Shown here: positions 1-12,479 of the stretch, one piece after another | Layout of the letters: each line of letters begins with the position of its first letter | How positions within the stretch are numbered: position 1 is the first letter of the stretch | Source of the DNA: Elmis aenea | Lineage: Eukaryota; Arthropoda; Insecta; Coleoptera; Elmidae | Direction: 5' to 3' | NCBI GenBank assembly: GCA_947652605.1 | Contig: OX393577.1 | Coordinates: 36,707,466-36,771,465, forward strand | DNA length: 64,000 bases | Translations under genes and position numbers: made by a program | Notes under the pieces: generated by a model | What the model was told of the DNA's origin: nothing | The model's database searches: none | The model's input: only the letters and a program-made list of their open reading frames with translations

Positions 1-910
1 AGTTAAAGGGGAGCGGTAAAATTAAGTTTTTATTTTATTTCTCAAATTTGAATAAATGTCGGAGAATGATATTTGGTAGATGTTTTATACTTATTAAAAG
101 GTTTTTTAAAGTATTTTCAATCATCTCCCACCTTTACAGGGGGCTTAAAAGTGCGACCCCTGTTGTTTTCTTATTAAAACGTTTTGGTGGGTTAAAATTT
201 TGTAATTTAAAATTATTTTTTTAAACTTAATTTGCTTAGATTTTTTTTATTATTTAGTTTTCTCGTAAAACCTACAGTTTTGAGTAAAAACTAAAATAAA
301 TAAATATGCACCATTTAATATTCCAATATAAGACGATTCATTTCGGTGGTTACCATGGTTTGGTTATGTTCATATTGGATGGAATTGACGGGCGTTTTAG
401 CGTTGTCGCCGCGTAAACGTCAAAATGAATTACACCCGCCAATTCTACCCAATATGAACATAAACAAACCAAGGTAACCACCGAAATGAATCGTTTTGTA
501 TTGGAATATTTAATGGTGCATGTTCTCTTATATTATTTTTTACTCAAAAACTGTAGGTTTTACGAGAGAAGTTAAGGAAAAACGTTTTTAAATAAATCAA
601 GCTTCCAAAAAAAAAATTAAATTGCAGAAGTTCAACTCACCAAAATGTTCTGATAATAAAATCTAACAGATGACTAAAATTATTACTATGAGAAACCTTT
701 TAATAAATATAAAACATCTACCAAATATCAGTCTCCCACATTTATTCAAATTTGAGAAATAAAATAAAAACATAATTTTACCGCTCCCCTTTAGGGGGGT
801 GTAACTCCGGAAGGAGACGTCTAAGGAAAAACAATATATGAAAGACCCCCTTAATTTTCGATAAAAAAATCACCGCCCGAATTTATTCGCATTTTTTACG
901 AAACACCCTG
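1..910. repeat. Foldback MITE of Tc1/mariner type, left end cut by window
   Basis: Nearly the whole stretch is one inverted repeat: positions 1-370 match the reverse complement of about 430-800, around a CpG-containing core near 385-425. The right end reads GAAACACCCTG followed by TA (911-912), the usual end of TA-inserting elements. By symmetry, roughly 90 bases of the left end lie outside the window. A shorter relative with both ends is at 53757-54392. No coding capacity is visible. Confidence 0.8.
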
Positions 911-912
911 TA

Positions 913-2406
913 TAAGCAAGTAAAACAACAAAATTTAACAAGAGCATTAGGTGCACCACAAAAAAAAATTTAAGTGTTATTAAATATATATGGTGACTGA
1001 AGAATAAAACTGTGTTTACACATTCTAGGAATCTCTTAAAAAAGTATCGAGAACTTGCAAATCTAACAATTTAAGTTAAATAGAAGACAGTTGATCTTAT
1101 TTTGGTTTTCGTTTATTTTATCTAAACTAGCCATGATACACTTTTCGAAATAATTTTGAGTAATATATTGAATTCAATAGTCTTCTTTTGAGATGTCTTT
1201 GTAAATTAGCTTTTCCTGCATATTTCTTGTCTCTGCGGCAATTTTTTAACGAAAGCCATTATTGTTTTTTTCCAAGAGCATCTCGAGTGTATAAAAACTT
1301 TTTTTTTAAACATTTCCTTTATTAATATGAGTATCTAATATGATCAAATGGTAAATCTTAACCAACTATCTAATAATCAAATATGACGTCCATATGAAAA
1401 AGACAGTTAATGTGATTAACAAAAAAAAGCAAATCGACGTTGCAAAAAGTTAATAAGACCATATAATGCAGACTTACAAATACTTACGAAATTTCAGAAT
1501 TTTCGTTATAAAGAAATTGCAGCAAAATATGAAAACATTTTAGATGTTTTCACTTTTTATAAATTTGTTTTGATATTGATAATCTTAACCTATTTCATCT
1601 CTAATGATGAGCGACGTTCCAATGTTTGTCTGCGAAATTGAATTAGTCTGTATATTTTAAAAAACGAATCAGTAATGAAGATTATTGTTTGTCACATGAA
1701 AAAGGAGACATGACACAACACAACGACCACTAAAAAGACCAAAACACCAACCTGCTGAAATCGGAAGCAATACAAGTTTGCCGAATTCATGAAAGTAGAA
1801 TAAGAATCTGTACTACTTTGTTAATAATATTCTTGAAAAAGCGCTTTCGGAAAACCGCTCTTACTTACACAAGACTGATTTATATGTAGGATTGTGGTGC
1901 GTCAAGGATATAAGACGGACCATGCAGGTAAAAACGGTATGCGGGATTATTCAGAACAACCGACTTGAATATTAAAGCTCAAGGTGACCATCCTCTGGCG
2001 CTGCAGCGGCAAACTACAAGCGGCCTAAAATATCTCTACGCTTTTAATGTGCATTCGTATTATGCCAATCCATTGTATTGTTCACTTAAATCGTAAATAA
2101 ATATGTGAATATAAAATTTATTATGTCGAGCGTGAAATTTGCACCAACATTTTATTATCCGTTCGTAATTATATTAAATATAATATATAATTAATTATAA
2201 TTAAATATTATTTAGATATTTCTTGAGTAGGTACCTGCGGCTTCCTAACACGACCTACGTTTACCAGCAAGTAATGAATGTGACATCGCAAAACAAAAGT
2301 GTCTTGTAAACCTCATCGCAGATCGCAAAAGGTTGGCGTAAAAACTAAAACAATATCGTCTATCTCCCAGCGTATTTTGTTTTGTGACTGAGGTATATTT
2401 ATGGCT
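913..2406. other. AT-rich stretch, nothing recognised
   Basis: Low-complexity AT-rich DNA. I see no coding exon, RNA gene or element boundary. Confidence 0.5.
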
Positions 2407-2414
2407 ACACAAAT

Positions 2415-3605
2415 CAGTGCTTCTCACCTTTTTTCAAGCCATGGCTCCCGAATTAGGATCTTAAAATTTTGATGTTCTCTAAATTAAAAAAATCAAATTT
2501 TACTAGAAACACGCATTAATTTAACAAAAATTATGAATATAATTGAAAAATGATTTACAAATCAGTAAAAAATTTACAAAATAAAAACTGCAATGAGTAG
2601 GTCGAGCCAGAAGATTTTTGAATGAGAAGCCAAGGGCTGGTCAATGTTTAAACTTGCAGTTTCTAAATTGGTCTCCAACTTTTTCTGAAAGCCATGACCT
2701 TTGTTTATTTATGACTAAAAACATTGTTAAAAACGCAGTTTCGCATAGATATGTTGTGGTAAAAAAAAATTAACATAAGTAAGGCAGCTTTTGATTTTAT
2801 TGGATATTCATTTTCTCGTTTTATTCAAACGTTATTTGATGATCGTCAAAACCAGTTAGAAGTGTGAAATCTGCTGTTATTTCTATTAATTCTTTTGGGC
2901 TTTTCAATCAATATGATTTATAATGAAGTAGCAAGAGGCATCCTTATTCAATTGTATTTTGTATTCTGATTTAGGTTTGAAATATATTGCGCAGAAATAT
3001 CTCTATCTTAGAAATATGGCCAACAATTGTTTTGCCGACTGACAAAAATAAAGAAACATAATATGCAATTCGCACTAAGAAAGTTACTTAAAGACATAAA
3101 CATCTCAATTTGTTCTTTCTCACAACTTTTAGACCACGCATGTAGTTTTTGTTTAAATGCTTCATATTTGGTATTTAATATCGAAATGTTCGTATTTCTC
3201 ACCTGAAGAGATAAATTTAGATCGTTGACTTTTTCAAATGTATCAGCTAGATAAAAAACGAAATATCAATTTGTTATAATGATGATGGGCAGATAAATTC
3301 GGCTCAAAATCAAGGAAAAATAATCCAAGTTCATCAATGGCTAAATTTTCTGTGTGTATCATACAGTGGAGATATTTTGTATTTGGGCGGTTTTTTTCTC
3401 CTGCAATCACTCTTAAAATTTTTCCACTCATAACTGTTGCATGATCTATATATGGACCTGTACATTTTCACCAATCAATTTTTTATTCAAGAAAAAAATT
3501 GCTGATTTTATTAAAAATTTTTACGCCTTTTGTTGTTTTTGCGGTTCCCCTGTAAATTGTTTACGGCTCCCTGGAAAACCGCGGCTTACAGGTTGAGAAG
3601 CACTG
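2415..3605 (-). mobile_element. Deleted hAT element (ZBED5/SCAND3-like)
   Basis: The ends are CAGTGCTTCTCACC on the left and GGTTGAGAAGCACTG on the right, an imperfect hAT terminal inverted repeat. The flanking 8-mers acacaaat (2407-2414) and acataaac (3606-3613) match at 6 of 8 positions and look like an eroded hAT target duplication. The interior holds transposase remnants on the minus strand (3070-3431). At about 1.2 kb it is far shorter than an autonomous hAT, so it is a deletion derivative. Confidence 0.8.
3070..3431 (-). pseudogene. hAT transposase fragments, ZBED5/SCAND3/FAM200-like
   Basis: Two minus-strand segments resemble the middle of the domesticated and mobile hAT family that includes ZBED5 and SCAND3. 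The upstream segment (3431-3243) carries SGKILRVIAG and HCMIHTENLA, the conserved HCxxHR-like block of that family. The next segment (about 3240-3070) reads ADTFEKVNDLNLSLQ, then RNTNISILNTKYEAFKQKL and a hydrophobic SLSNFL, the usual order in the family. Coding between the two blocks has been lost, as have the zinc finger and the C-terminal dimerisation domain. The family match is from recognition, not a search. Confidence 0.75.
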
Positions 3606-3613
3606 ACATAAAC

Positions 3614-5589
3614 TACTGTCCCCAATGAATCATAATTTATTTTTAATTATTTTCTTAAAAAAGTTATTTTAAACGATCAGCATGCAAGTTAGTACAAACC
3701 GAAAAAATTCAATGTACTTTCAAAAATAGTTAAACTTGAACTTAAATCACACTTAAAATCAAAACGCAATTTCAACTTAAAACTAATTTAAATTTGTGTA
3801 AGCATGGTTAATACTATGTACAAAACAACGAATCATTAAAACTCCTTGCACAAGAACTTATATCCTGATAGGTACTTCCTTGCTACATTATTTTTAGAAC
3901 CAAAATCAGATTTTGTGTTGCAATTAACAAGGTTTCCTAAAAACCTTTTAACAAATAACTGTAACGTGATTTAAAAAAAAACATAATGCACACTGACGCC
4001 TTTGTTTCACACAATAGCTAGCGGTCAGACTAAAATATATTAAATTACTTGGAAAGGATAATATAGCGGCATTCAAGTAAGTATTGCAGCGTTATTTATT
4101 ATCCGTTAGTAAAAACAGAAGAGTAGCTAAAATTGGAGGGATTTAACGACCAGCATATGAAGTCAAAGGTCCATAATAATGTAGTTCGTTTGTACAGATT
4201 AGCTACGTATATAAATAAGCCCTGAAGAAGCGACTACACTAACGAATAATATTACAAGAGTGGTTGATAAACTTTTTCTTCGAAAAATTTGAAGCTGTAA
4301 TATGTGAGACCATAAGCTACAACTAATATTGACGTAAAAAAACAACAATTAAAGTGCACACTTTCGAAGGTCACAATATAGCCTGAAAAAAACTACTTTT
4401 AAATTCATACTTTGATTTATTGTAGAGTCTAAATTTTGTTTGTTACGTCAGGTGAGCTCTGAAAACTATGAAATGCATATGGGACGCATTCACAAATACG
4501 CCTAAGGATCAAAAAGCACTTAAACCGAATTGAATAATATCTAAATTCAACATTAAAATTATCATTTATTATATCATAACTAATTAAAGTTTAGTTCCTG
4601 GCATACTTATTTGTTCTTGGAGGTAGTTTACACTCACGGCTATTAAAATTATGAATATTAGAAACAATGTTTTTGAATCTAATTAAATTAAATATTTTAT
4701 GACAACGGTAAATTTGAATAAATGTTAACACGCCTTTGCGCTAATTTACGGTTACTAACAAAAAATAGCGGAAAAAGTCAAACCACATACTTAAATAGTC
4801 AGTTGATAGTTTTCTAACGGATTCCGCAAATTAATAGGAAAAATTCTCAGATAATTTGATAACAAAAATCGGCATCCTCATCTAATTCAGATTCCTTAAC
4901 TTTATAAGACTTTGTTTAATTAAGTGCTATTATAGCAAAAATACCAAGCAAAGCTATTCTTTTTATCAGTTAATATGCCAATTAAGTGTACATAAACAGT
5001 CGAATCTAATAAATGCCTTAAACCGATGTTATGTGCTTCTAGAACTGCCCTATATACCGAGGTGATGATATTTATTTACAGTTATTATATTTTGCCTAAC
5101 AATTTAGTGCTATTATAAAAATTTTATCATTGTGACCGTTGAGGCAGGCAATTATTTAAATAAACATTAAAGCCAACCAGCAGATAACTTCAAGGGGTAA
5201 GTTCATTGTTGTTATTAATTATGCGAAAAACCCTATAATAAAATAAATACGTAAGATATCAAAAAAATCGCTATTTTAAACTGTGTATAGAAAAATATCT
5301 GCAATTCACTTCTCAGCATGTTTTTATGTATTAACAATTGCAAGGAAGATTTTTAAGATTTGAAACAATAAATAATTTTAGTTTTTCAAGCCTTTCACGA
5401 TTTTTTTAAAAACTAGATAGCTTTATAACATGCCCCACAAGTTGAAAATCACTAATGTAGGTAGGTACATCAAAATTTCCGATATAATTTTATCCATTTT
5501 CTTCAACTTTTTCAGCCGTTTAATAATAAATAAGGTTTGTTTGGTCTGTTTTTGATAACGAGCGAGATGTTTGAAGTAATAATGATATC
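3614..5589. other. AT-rich stretch, nothing recognised
   Basis: No exon, RNA gene or element boundary could be supported here. Confidence 0.5.
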
Positions 5590-5597
5590 TCGGCCAC

Positions 5598-6474
5598 CAG
5601 TGGCGTGCAGTCCATGAATGCGTTGGATGCGGCGCATCCCTTAAAATTTTGAATTATTTCATACATTAATTTAATATATAATTTGTTTTTCTAAAATTAA
5701 TTTGTAAAGAGTAATTGATCCACTATTATGTCCATTAAAAGTTACATTTTAAATTTAAGGGGAAAAAGATCTTATAATATTTCCCATTTGTCTGACTGCC
5801 TCATTTAAGGCTGTGAATGCGGTGTATCGCTCCGCATCTAGGGGCTGGACTTGTAGCAATAGAGATATAGAACTTAACGCATGCGCATTAAGTATCAGTT
5901 GGAGCTCTATACTAGCTGTAGATGCTGTTTTAAAAACAGCATCTACAGTTAAAAACGCATTCACCAATCACCGGTAATGTGCTAGTATTGTGTTCGCGCT
6001 TAGCGTTTATTGTTGGATTCGATTAAATTAAACATGAATGCAACAGGCAACTGCATAGTGGAGAGTTTTTTAAAACCGTCATAGCTCTGAAATTTTTTAG
6101 TGTCTGTAAAATAAAAGTTTTTTTTTATGTTAATATGTTGCAGAGCTCGAATATCTTTATTTTTTTCTTTTTTTATTATCAGTTACAATTTGTGTTTAGC
6201 TTTGTTAAAAATACGAGAGTTTCTCTCGCAGTTATGTTCATCACGAATTATGTATAACAGACTAGTAAGAAGCTGAATTTTTTTTTTAAATTAAAAGTTT
6301 TTTTGATTATTACAAGTTATTGGTAGTACAAGTTAATAATAATACGTTGTCGTGATATTTTACGGGATTCAAGTATGTAGGTATATGTGGGTGATGAAGA
6401 TTTAAATAAACTTTTAAGGATTTTTTTTTATATTAGACAGCATCCCTTACAGCAAAACCCACCGCACGCCACTG
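5598..6474. mobile_element. Non-autonomous hAT element with exact 8-bp duplication
   Basis: The element starts CAGTGGCGTGCAG and ends CCGCACGCCACTG, a hAT-type terminal inverted repeat. It is flanked by perfect copies of tcggccac at 5590-5597 and 6475-6482. It contains a 70-codon minus-strand open frame (5967-5755) that I do not recognise, so I do not call it a gene. The perfect duplication suggests a fairly recent insertion. Confidence 0.9.
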
Positions 6475-6589
6475 TCGGCCACCCTTAACATAACATGCAA
6501 AAATTTGGCCAGTATGATTGTCTTATGTTTTTAATTCAATAAATAAAAAGTGTTTAGAAGACTATTGCCCTATTTAGCCAAAATTAGTT

Positions 6590-6620
6590 TTTTCTCTCTA
6601 TCTATCTAATCCTCAAGCCT
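6590..6620. repeat. Short TCTA microsatellite
   Basis: A (TCTA)-rich run lies just left of the G-rich MITE. It may be the 3' tail of the LINE fragment found on the other side (7430-8106, minus strand), but that is inference. Confidence 0.4.
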
Positions 6621-6630
6621 TTCGGGTGTG

Positions 6631-7408
6631 TAGAGTCCTGCAGTCGGGTCGGGACCCGCGGGTTACCCGCAAAGCGGGTCGGGTTGCGGGTCTTTAAATA
6701 ATGAAGTTTGCGGGTAGCGGGTCGGGTTGCGGGTATAACATACTGAATTTTGCGGGTAGCGGGCCGGGTATCGGTCATTCGTAAACAGTAAAGCGGGTAT
6801 TCGTTCTGATACTATTTTTTTAATAAAATGGTACAGATCAAGTGAGTTTTTTTATGGAATTTATTACTATTTTTAAATATGAATGAACTGTATAATATTA
6901 TTGCCTGCTTATTATATTTATTACCATGTTTAAAACAACAAATATATAATTTGGAAAACAAATATGATTAAAAATGTACGTATACGAAGCAATTTTTATG
7001 TATTTACACGAATACTATCGTACAAACGCACAATGAACAATACAAATACGAAATGCTTTGTAAGCAAGTCGAACATGCTGTTTTGCATTGAACTCATTAA
7101 AGCCTGCCACACACAATCTAACGCGCGATTCAGCAAGATTGAACCGATTTGGACGGCAGACAAACAAGTCTGCGAGTCGGGTGAAAGTCAAAAATTACTA
7201 TAAAGCGGGTAGCGGGTCGGGTAGGGGTAGCGGGTCGAGTGCGGGTAGCGGGTCGGGTGCGGGTCTAATAACTTAGAATTATGCGGGTAGCGGGTCGGGT
7301 GCGGGTCTATTAAACCAGAATCGTGCGGGTCGCGGGTCGGGTGCGGTATCAACATCAGCTTTGCGGGTCGGGTGCGGGTCCGAAAAATTGGACCCGCGCA
7401 GGACTCTA
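6631..7408. mobile_element. G-rich MITE, hAT-like, with CGGGTCGGGT repeats
   Basis: The ends TAGAGTCCTGC and GCAGGACTCTA form an inverted repeat. Both subterminal regions (about 6645-6800 and 7204-7390) are arrays of GCGGGTAGCGGGTCGGGT-like units, in sharp contrast to the AT-rich interior. Flanks gggtgtgt and aggtgtaa share the core ggtgt, a possible worn 8-bp duplication. Removing the element would rejoin cctttcgg to the sequence before the LINE tail, so it probably inserted into LINE 3' sequence. Confidence 0.7.
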
Positions 7409-7429
7409 GGTGTAAGTCCAGCGTGTGTT

Positions 7430-8106
7430 GTCATGTCCTTGGCTTCCTCCTATACGCCTCCTTCCACTCCCCTCTATTTTGCGATGTCCGTCTTTCTTCA
7501 CTTCACTTTATGTCCCTCTTAATGGCCGTATTTCTGATTTCTTCACTCCACGATTTCCTCGGTCTTCCTTTGGCTTTCTTTTTATAGATACGTGCTTCAA
7601 AGACTCTTCTAGCAGTCTTGTCATCTTCCATTCTCATGACATGCCCTAGCCATCTCAGCTGTCTTGTTTCTATCGTGTTTAATATTGGGTTCAATTCCAG
7701 GTTGCCTCTAATTTCGGTGCTTCTTATTTTGTCTAATCTTGTTTTTCCGTCTATTTTTCTGAGGAATCTCATTTCCGTACTTTGAATTTTACTTTTTTGT
7801 TTTTGTGTTAATGCCCATGTTTCAGAACCAAATGTCAAAATTGGCGTGGCCACTCTTTTAAATATTTCAGTTTTTGTTTGTTTTGGTATCTCTTTTGTGT
7901 CTAAAAAACGAATTCTTAATTGCATTGAATAGTCTTCCCGCGGCACCTATTCTCTCATTTATTTTTTCCTCCCCTTGTGCTACTTTCGTTCCCAAGTATT
8001 TGAAATTACTAACCTGTTCCAAAACTGTATTTCCTAATTGTATTTGGTGTTTCTTTTCATTTTTGCTTATAATTATTGTTTTTGTCTTTTTAATGTTTAT
8101 TCTCAT
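7430..8106 (-). pseudogene. LINE ORF2 C-terminal fragment (APE-type LINE)
   Basis: Two overlapping minus-strand frames together encode the tail of a LINE reverse transcriptase. The first (8106 to about 7890) has NFKYLGTKVAQGEEKINERI, the region after the catalytic core. The second (about 7910-7503) has TPILTFGSETWALT, then STEMRFLRKIDGKTRLDKIR, RQLRWLGHVMRMEDD and KGRPRKSW. These are hallmarks of the C-terminal domain in RTE-like and related insect LINEs. A frameshift lies between the frames (about 7890-7946). The catalytic YADD region and everything 5' of it are missing, as expected for a 5'-truncated copy. Confidence 0.85.
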
Positions 8107-9919
8107 ATCGTCATATCGATTGCTTTCAAACTGCTATTTTTTTATGATTTCGAAATTAAAACAGCCCGTTCACGATAATTATGGAACCCCAATTTATTTA
8201 CTAAAGTCGAGACGAGTACATTAAATGCTTTCTTTCAAAAATATGATGTTTCAACAACAGTTAAATGTCATATACCTACATGACTGCGTCAACTGCATTG
8301 TTATTATAAAACATCTTTATGAAAATTAATTTAAAGGCTTAAGGGTTAAATAAGTATTTCATAATTGCAAATTCGTGATGAACATGACCAAATGGAAGAA
8401 TAATAATGGCTTATTAAAATATAATCTGAAATTACTGTTTCTTAACATTGACTTATATTTGCCATACAAAAACATGTATTTAATATGTAATCATTTAGAA
8501 AAAATCGAATATTCCTGACACGCAACTCAACATTCTTTGCTATCGTTACATTTAAAATTACAGATGTGCGGCCAACTGATTTAAGTGTTTACGTGATACT
8601 TGAGGCCTATTACGTGCATGCCATGACTTAGTTATTTACACAATTTTTGATTGACATTAACAACAGAAGAAAAAACCTTATAAAGTTTATAAAATATGAT
8701 ATGTTTAGAGAGTGACTTCTACATTGTGTTTTTACGTTAATAAAACGTTTATGCTAAATAAGTATTTCCGTTAATATAGGTAAAGATAATTTCCGAAGGA
8801 AATGAATGTGTTTTGCGAAGTGTGCACTGAAATATTACAGGTTATTATAGTGCGAACAACTTAAAATTCCACAATGCTTATGTAAACTTCATAGATGATG
8901 TATCACAGTATCCTAATATGTACTATGTCAATTAAATGAAATGAACGTTGTAAATATGCGAGGATAATTTGTACGGAGTCATTATTTTTCTGAAAAATAA
9001 TTTGTTTGAATAACATGAACACAATGCATTTATAAAAATAGTTAAGTAGTTATAAATTTGCAAACTTATGATTAAGATAAATTCACATGTTTAGATAATA
9101 AATGTGCCAATAATTTTGTACGTTATTAATACTACCCATTTATAATTTTCGTGTTTTAACGTCATACTTTGCAGTTTAATTACATTTGTTATGCAGGCGT
9201 TACTAATTTTAAAATATTACAAGATATTATTTATTTGCTGGAGATAAGTAAATTCTCTCCAATATTTCAATAAATAAGAGAAATAAAGTTTTGTGATGGT
9301 AGTACCATCGGTATCACTTCCCACTTAAGAAATTAAAATTTGTGCTAGATTTTGAAAGTAAAACAAAATACGAAAAGTAAATAAAGGCCACTGTAAGACT
9401 TACCACTAAAGCTTTTTTTGTTTTCTTTGATATTGCAATCATAAGTGTTAAGTAATGTATCGTATTCTTTAAATTAATTTCTTAAGTCATTTCACTCTAC
9501 GCTGTAAACAACAGGAAATAAATGCAGCATTTTATTGATCTGTAAAAACAGGACTTTTGTTGTTTAATTATTATCATTTATGTTAATCATGTTAAATTGG
9601 GAATGTTAATCATTTCCGAATCATGTAGCGGTGAAATTATTTTTAATTAATTCAATAGTTTATGCAATTTTAGTAAAATTTGGCCAGAAGTTGTGTTACG
9701 TTAACAAACACAACATAAAGTTAAGCAAAGTATTAAGTTGTTTCTATTACAAGTAGATTATACAGAGTTTATCAATAGGATAAGGCTTATATCGTAATGT
9801 AATATTTAAATAAATATTTTGAAGAATTTTTTTGATTAAAAAAAAGTTTATGCGAAATAAAAAAGCATACATTTTTAAATTGATTTATTGATATTAATTT
9901 AAATATGTAGATGCGTTTT
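8107..9919. other. AT-rich stretch, nothing recognised
   Basis: No supported feature on either strand. Confidence 0.5.
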
Positions 9920-9932
9920 GTACCATATTATA

Positions 9933-10708
9933 CTGGGTGAGAATAATCTACAAGTGTTTTGTGGGTAACTTTGTTATTGTAAGAGTTTCAAGGTCAGTTT
10001 AATTGGCAAAGTTGGGCGGAATTTCAAGACGAATTAATGCCGTTTGGACATTTGACCCACACATTCAACTTTTTAAATATTTTGAAAAAACTAAAAACAG
10101 ACGATTTCTTCTATGGTAAATAATTCCATAGCCACCTATGTTAAAATCAAATTGTGAAAAGATTCCTGTAGATATTTTTACGAAGAATTAGAAACAAATA
10201 TGTACCATATTATACTGGGTGACAATAATCTACAAGTGTTGTGTGGGTAACTTTGTTTATGATTTTTTACTTACTATTACTAACAAATATTAATTATAAC
10301 ATGTGTTGAAGGTGTAGCCCTCTCTTCATGGGCAAAACAAATTTGAGATCTGCACTTTGTAGATAATACTGTTTTCCTAAGCATATTTCTTTTAATTTGA
10401 TTAATTGTCCTTAAAATAGCTAAAAAGACAGTTGAATACAATTGATGAATTAAGTTTAGCTATTTTAAGGATAGTTTATCAAATAAAAATTTTAACGTAA
10501 GTGGTTATGAAATTATTTACCGTTGAAAAAATCGAGTTTTTAGTTTTTTCAAAGTATGTATTTAAAAAAGTTAAAAGTGTAGGTCAAATTTCAAAATGGC
10601 ATTAAATTTGTCTTGAAATTCTGCCCATCTTTGCTAATTTAATCGACTTTGTAACTCTTATAACAACAAAGTTACTCATACAACACATGTAGATAATTGT
10701 CACCCTTT
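9933..10708. repeat. Foldback element with CTGGGTGA ends and a repeated left end
   Basis: The left arm (9933-10140) starts CTGGGTGAGAATAATCTAC. The right arm (10500-10708) is its diverged reverse complement, ending GATAATTGTCACCC. The left end recurs at 10216 together with the same preceding bases (taccatatta), so flank and end were duplicated as a block. A small inverted repeat around tagctattttaagg lies in the middle (10408-10472). No coding sequence. Confidence 0.7.
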
Positions 10709-10711
10709 ATA

Positions 10712-11318
10712 GTGTTAAGCATTGAAGTATTTAATATTGTGATGATGTAATTAATTGGCTAATTAAGTTGCAAAATCATTCTTTTTGTTTAAACTTGTAT
10801 CTATATGAGCGCGAAACAAATCTGAACAGCTTTATTAATAGACACTATAGAAAGTTTAAGTAACTTAAAGTGTAGATAGATTATACAAAGACTAAAATAA
10901 AACAACAACTCAACCTTTTACAGCAAACTGAACAAAAAAACACGAAACAATCTCACGAGTTAAACTTTCACAACCCGACTCCAGTTAAGCGAGACAGTTA
11001 ATTCCTTGCCTCTAAAAATCACATCCTGTTCTTGCAGCAAACATACATACATAACTATATATCGCACAGAGCCGTTTGCGAACGCCGCGATTCTTATTAT
11101 AGTTAATTTCCATTTTCTGCAGTGTTGGAAACAAGTTTGTTCTCTATAGTTTTGCAGAGGTTTGGTAATATAATGATATAATATAAGATACTTAAAGATT
11201 ATCAATAAAAGTATTTATATAAATGACACGAACAATAGTCAATTTAACTCTTACTTTTAAGTAAACTAATACACAATACTGAAATAAACACTATCTTATA
11301 GCAAGAATTACAAATCTT
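10712..11318. other. Unassigned; one CpG-rich patch near 11075-11095
   Basis: An 81-codon minus-strand frame (11205-10960) and a second minus-strand start in a good context near 11122 overlap a patch with several CpGs. Neither translation resembles a family I know, and a start at 11122 reads only about 33 codons. I record the patch as unusual for its surroundings but do not call a gene. Confidence 0.3.
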
Positions 11319-11637
11319 TAATGCCCGGTTTCTCCGACACATCTCAAGATCGAACTTATATAAGACCGCCTTATATTTAAGATCGTCTCAAGATGACAAT
11401 GCGTTGCACAGAAAACATATTCCGGAATCTGTTAGACATCTCAGCTAAGTTAGAACTCGGTTTGGCAACGTTGCAAGAAGTCGGCACATTATAACGGCAG
11501 ATTTGAATGGCAAATTTTCATTGGCCATTCCCATCATAGCTGTTAAAACGGCTCCCTGTGACATCCTGTTGTTGCTATCAGCTGATAGTCGCACATAAAG
11601 TTACAGTTCGGTGTTTATTATTTTATTTTGTGTTGAA

Positions 11638-11745
11638 ATGGCGGACAAAAAAAGAATAAATTATACCATGGAGTAAAAACAATTATTAATTAGCTTGGTG
11701 GAAGAAAATAAGTGTGTTTTAGAGAACAAATCTACCAATGCTGTT
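11638..11745 (+). pseudogene. Myb/SANT-like DNA-binding domain, N-terminal fragment
   Basis: Thirty-six codons start at an ATG and read MADKKRINYTME, an in-frame TAA, then KQLLISLVEENKCVLENKST and NAV. The spacing of aromatic, acidic and leucine residues and the ENKST block match the first helix of the Zeste/Myb-SANT-like domains carried by PIF/Harbinger elements, which bind element ends and help import the transposase. The frame is killed by the stop at codon 13 and cut at 11746, where a sequence starting CAGGGCCCGATCTAG begins abruptly. The family assignment is by recognition. Confidence 0.65.
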
Positions 11746-11800
11746 CAGGGCCCGATCTAGCTTTTCCGCCGCTCTGGGCAAATATTGTTTTTGCCGCCCT
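11746..11800. mobile_element. Possible hAT-type left end nested in the Harbinger relic
   Basis: CAGGGCCCGATCTAGC has the CAGGG start typical of hAT ends and breaks the Myb frame mid-domain. I found no matching right end or target duplication before 12476, so the extent is unknown. Confidence 0.35.
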
Positions 11801-12479
11801 TTATATTTAATGATATATGTATAATACTTATACATAAAATACATTTTTTAAATATAATTTTTGGCAGTGAGTGTAATTTTTGGGGGTATTTGTTGAATGA
11901 CTAGTCTTTTGTTTTATAAAAAAAAGTTTATTCATAAGAAAACAGTAACATAACAAAATGAAATATATAAGTAGGAAGTACGTACATATATCTTTTTTCT
12001 CAAAAAAAAACACAACACAATTTTTAATTTTAAAAAAACGTAAACACCAAATATTTTACTGCTTTCGGAGGAACTGTTTTGCGAGGAAAATTTAAATTAT
12101 TATATGCGACAAATTAAGGCGTTCTTTGCATAAACAACACTTGTAATTTTTTTTTCAAATCTGGGAACACACTTTCAATGGATAATTGGCGCTATATCCG
12201 ACATCCCTTATGCAAAATAATTCCGTAATAACCCCAGTAATTCATAATATAAGCGCGGAAACTAATGATCTTCCTTCTTTCTACAAACAAAGCAAATACA
12301 AGATAATTTTACGTTAGGTACTCCAGCTCAAGTTCTAGTAAACAGCGACTCAAGATGTGAGCTCATTGTCAGCTCAAGTCGAATATGTTCTTAAAATTGC
12401 TTGGTGCAACACTTTATAACGTTAAGGCGAACTTAAGATTCAGCTGGATCTTAAGATGTGTCGGAGAAACCGGGCATAA

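Larger units (their letters stand above)
11322..12476. mobile_element. PIF/Harbinger-type relic with Myb/SANT fragment
   Basis: Terminal inverted repeats run inward from TGCCCGGTTTCTCCGACAC for over 25 bases on both sides. The element is flanked by TAA at 11319-11321 and 12477-12479, matching the TWA target duplication of PIF/Harbinger. It contains the start of a Myb/SANT-like reading frame at 11638, the accessory protein typical of Harbinger elements. The nuclease gene is gone. A hAT-like end (from 11746) interrupts it. Confidence 0.75.

Noticed and set aside
5755..5967. 70-codon minus-strand frame in the hAT derivative
   Set aside because: Slightly unusual composition but no transposase motif; likely chance.
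10960..11205. 81-codon minus-strand frame in a CpG-rich patch
   Set aside because: No family resemblance; an alternative in-frame start nearby gives a different short peptide, and joining it in phase to the 29-kb exon meets a stop at once.
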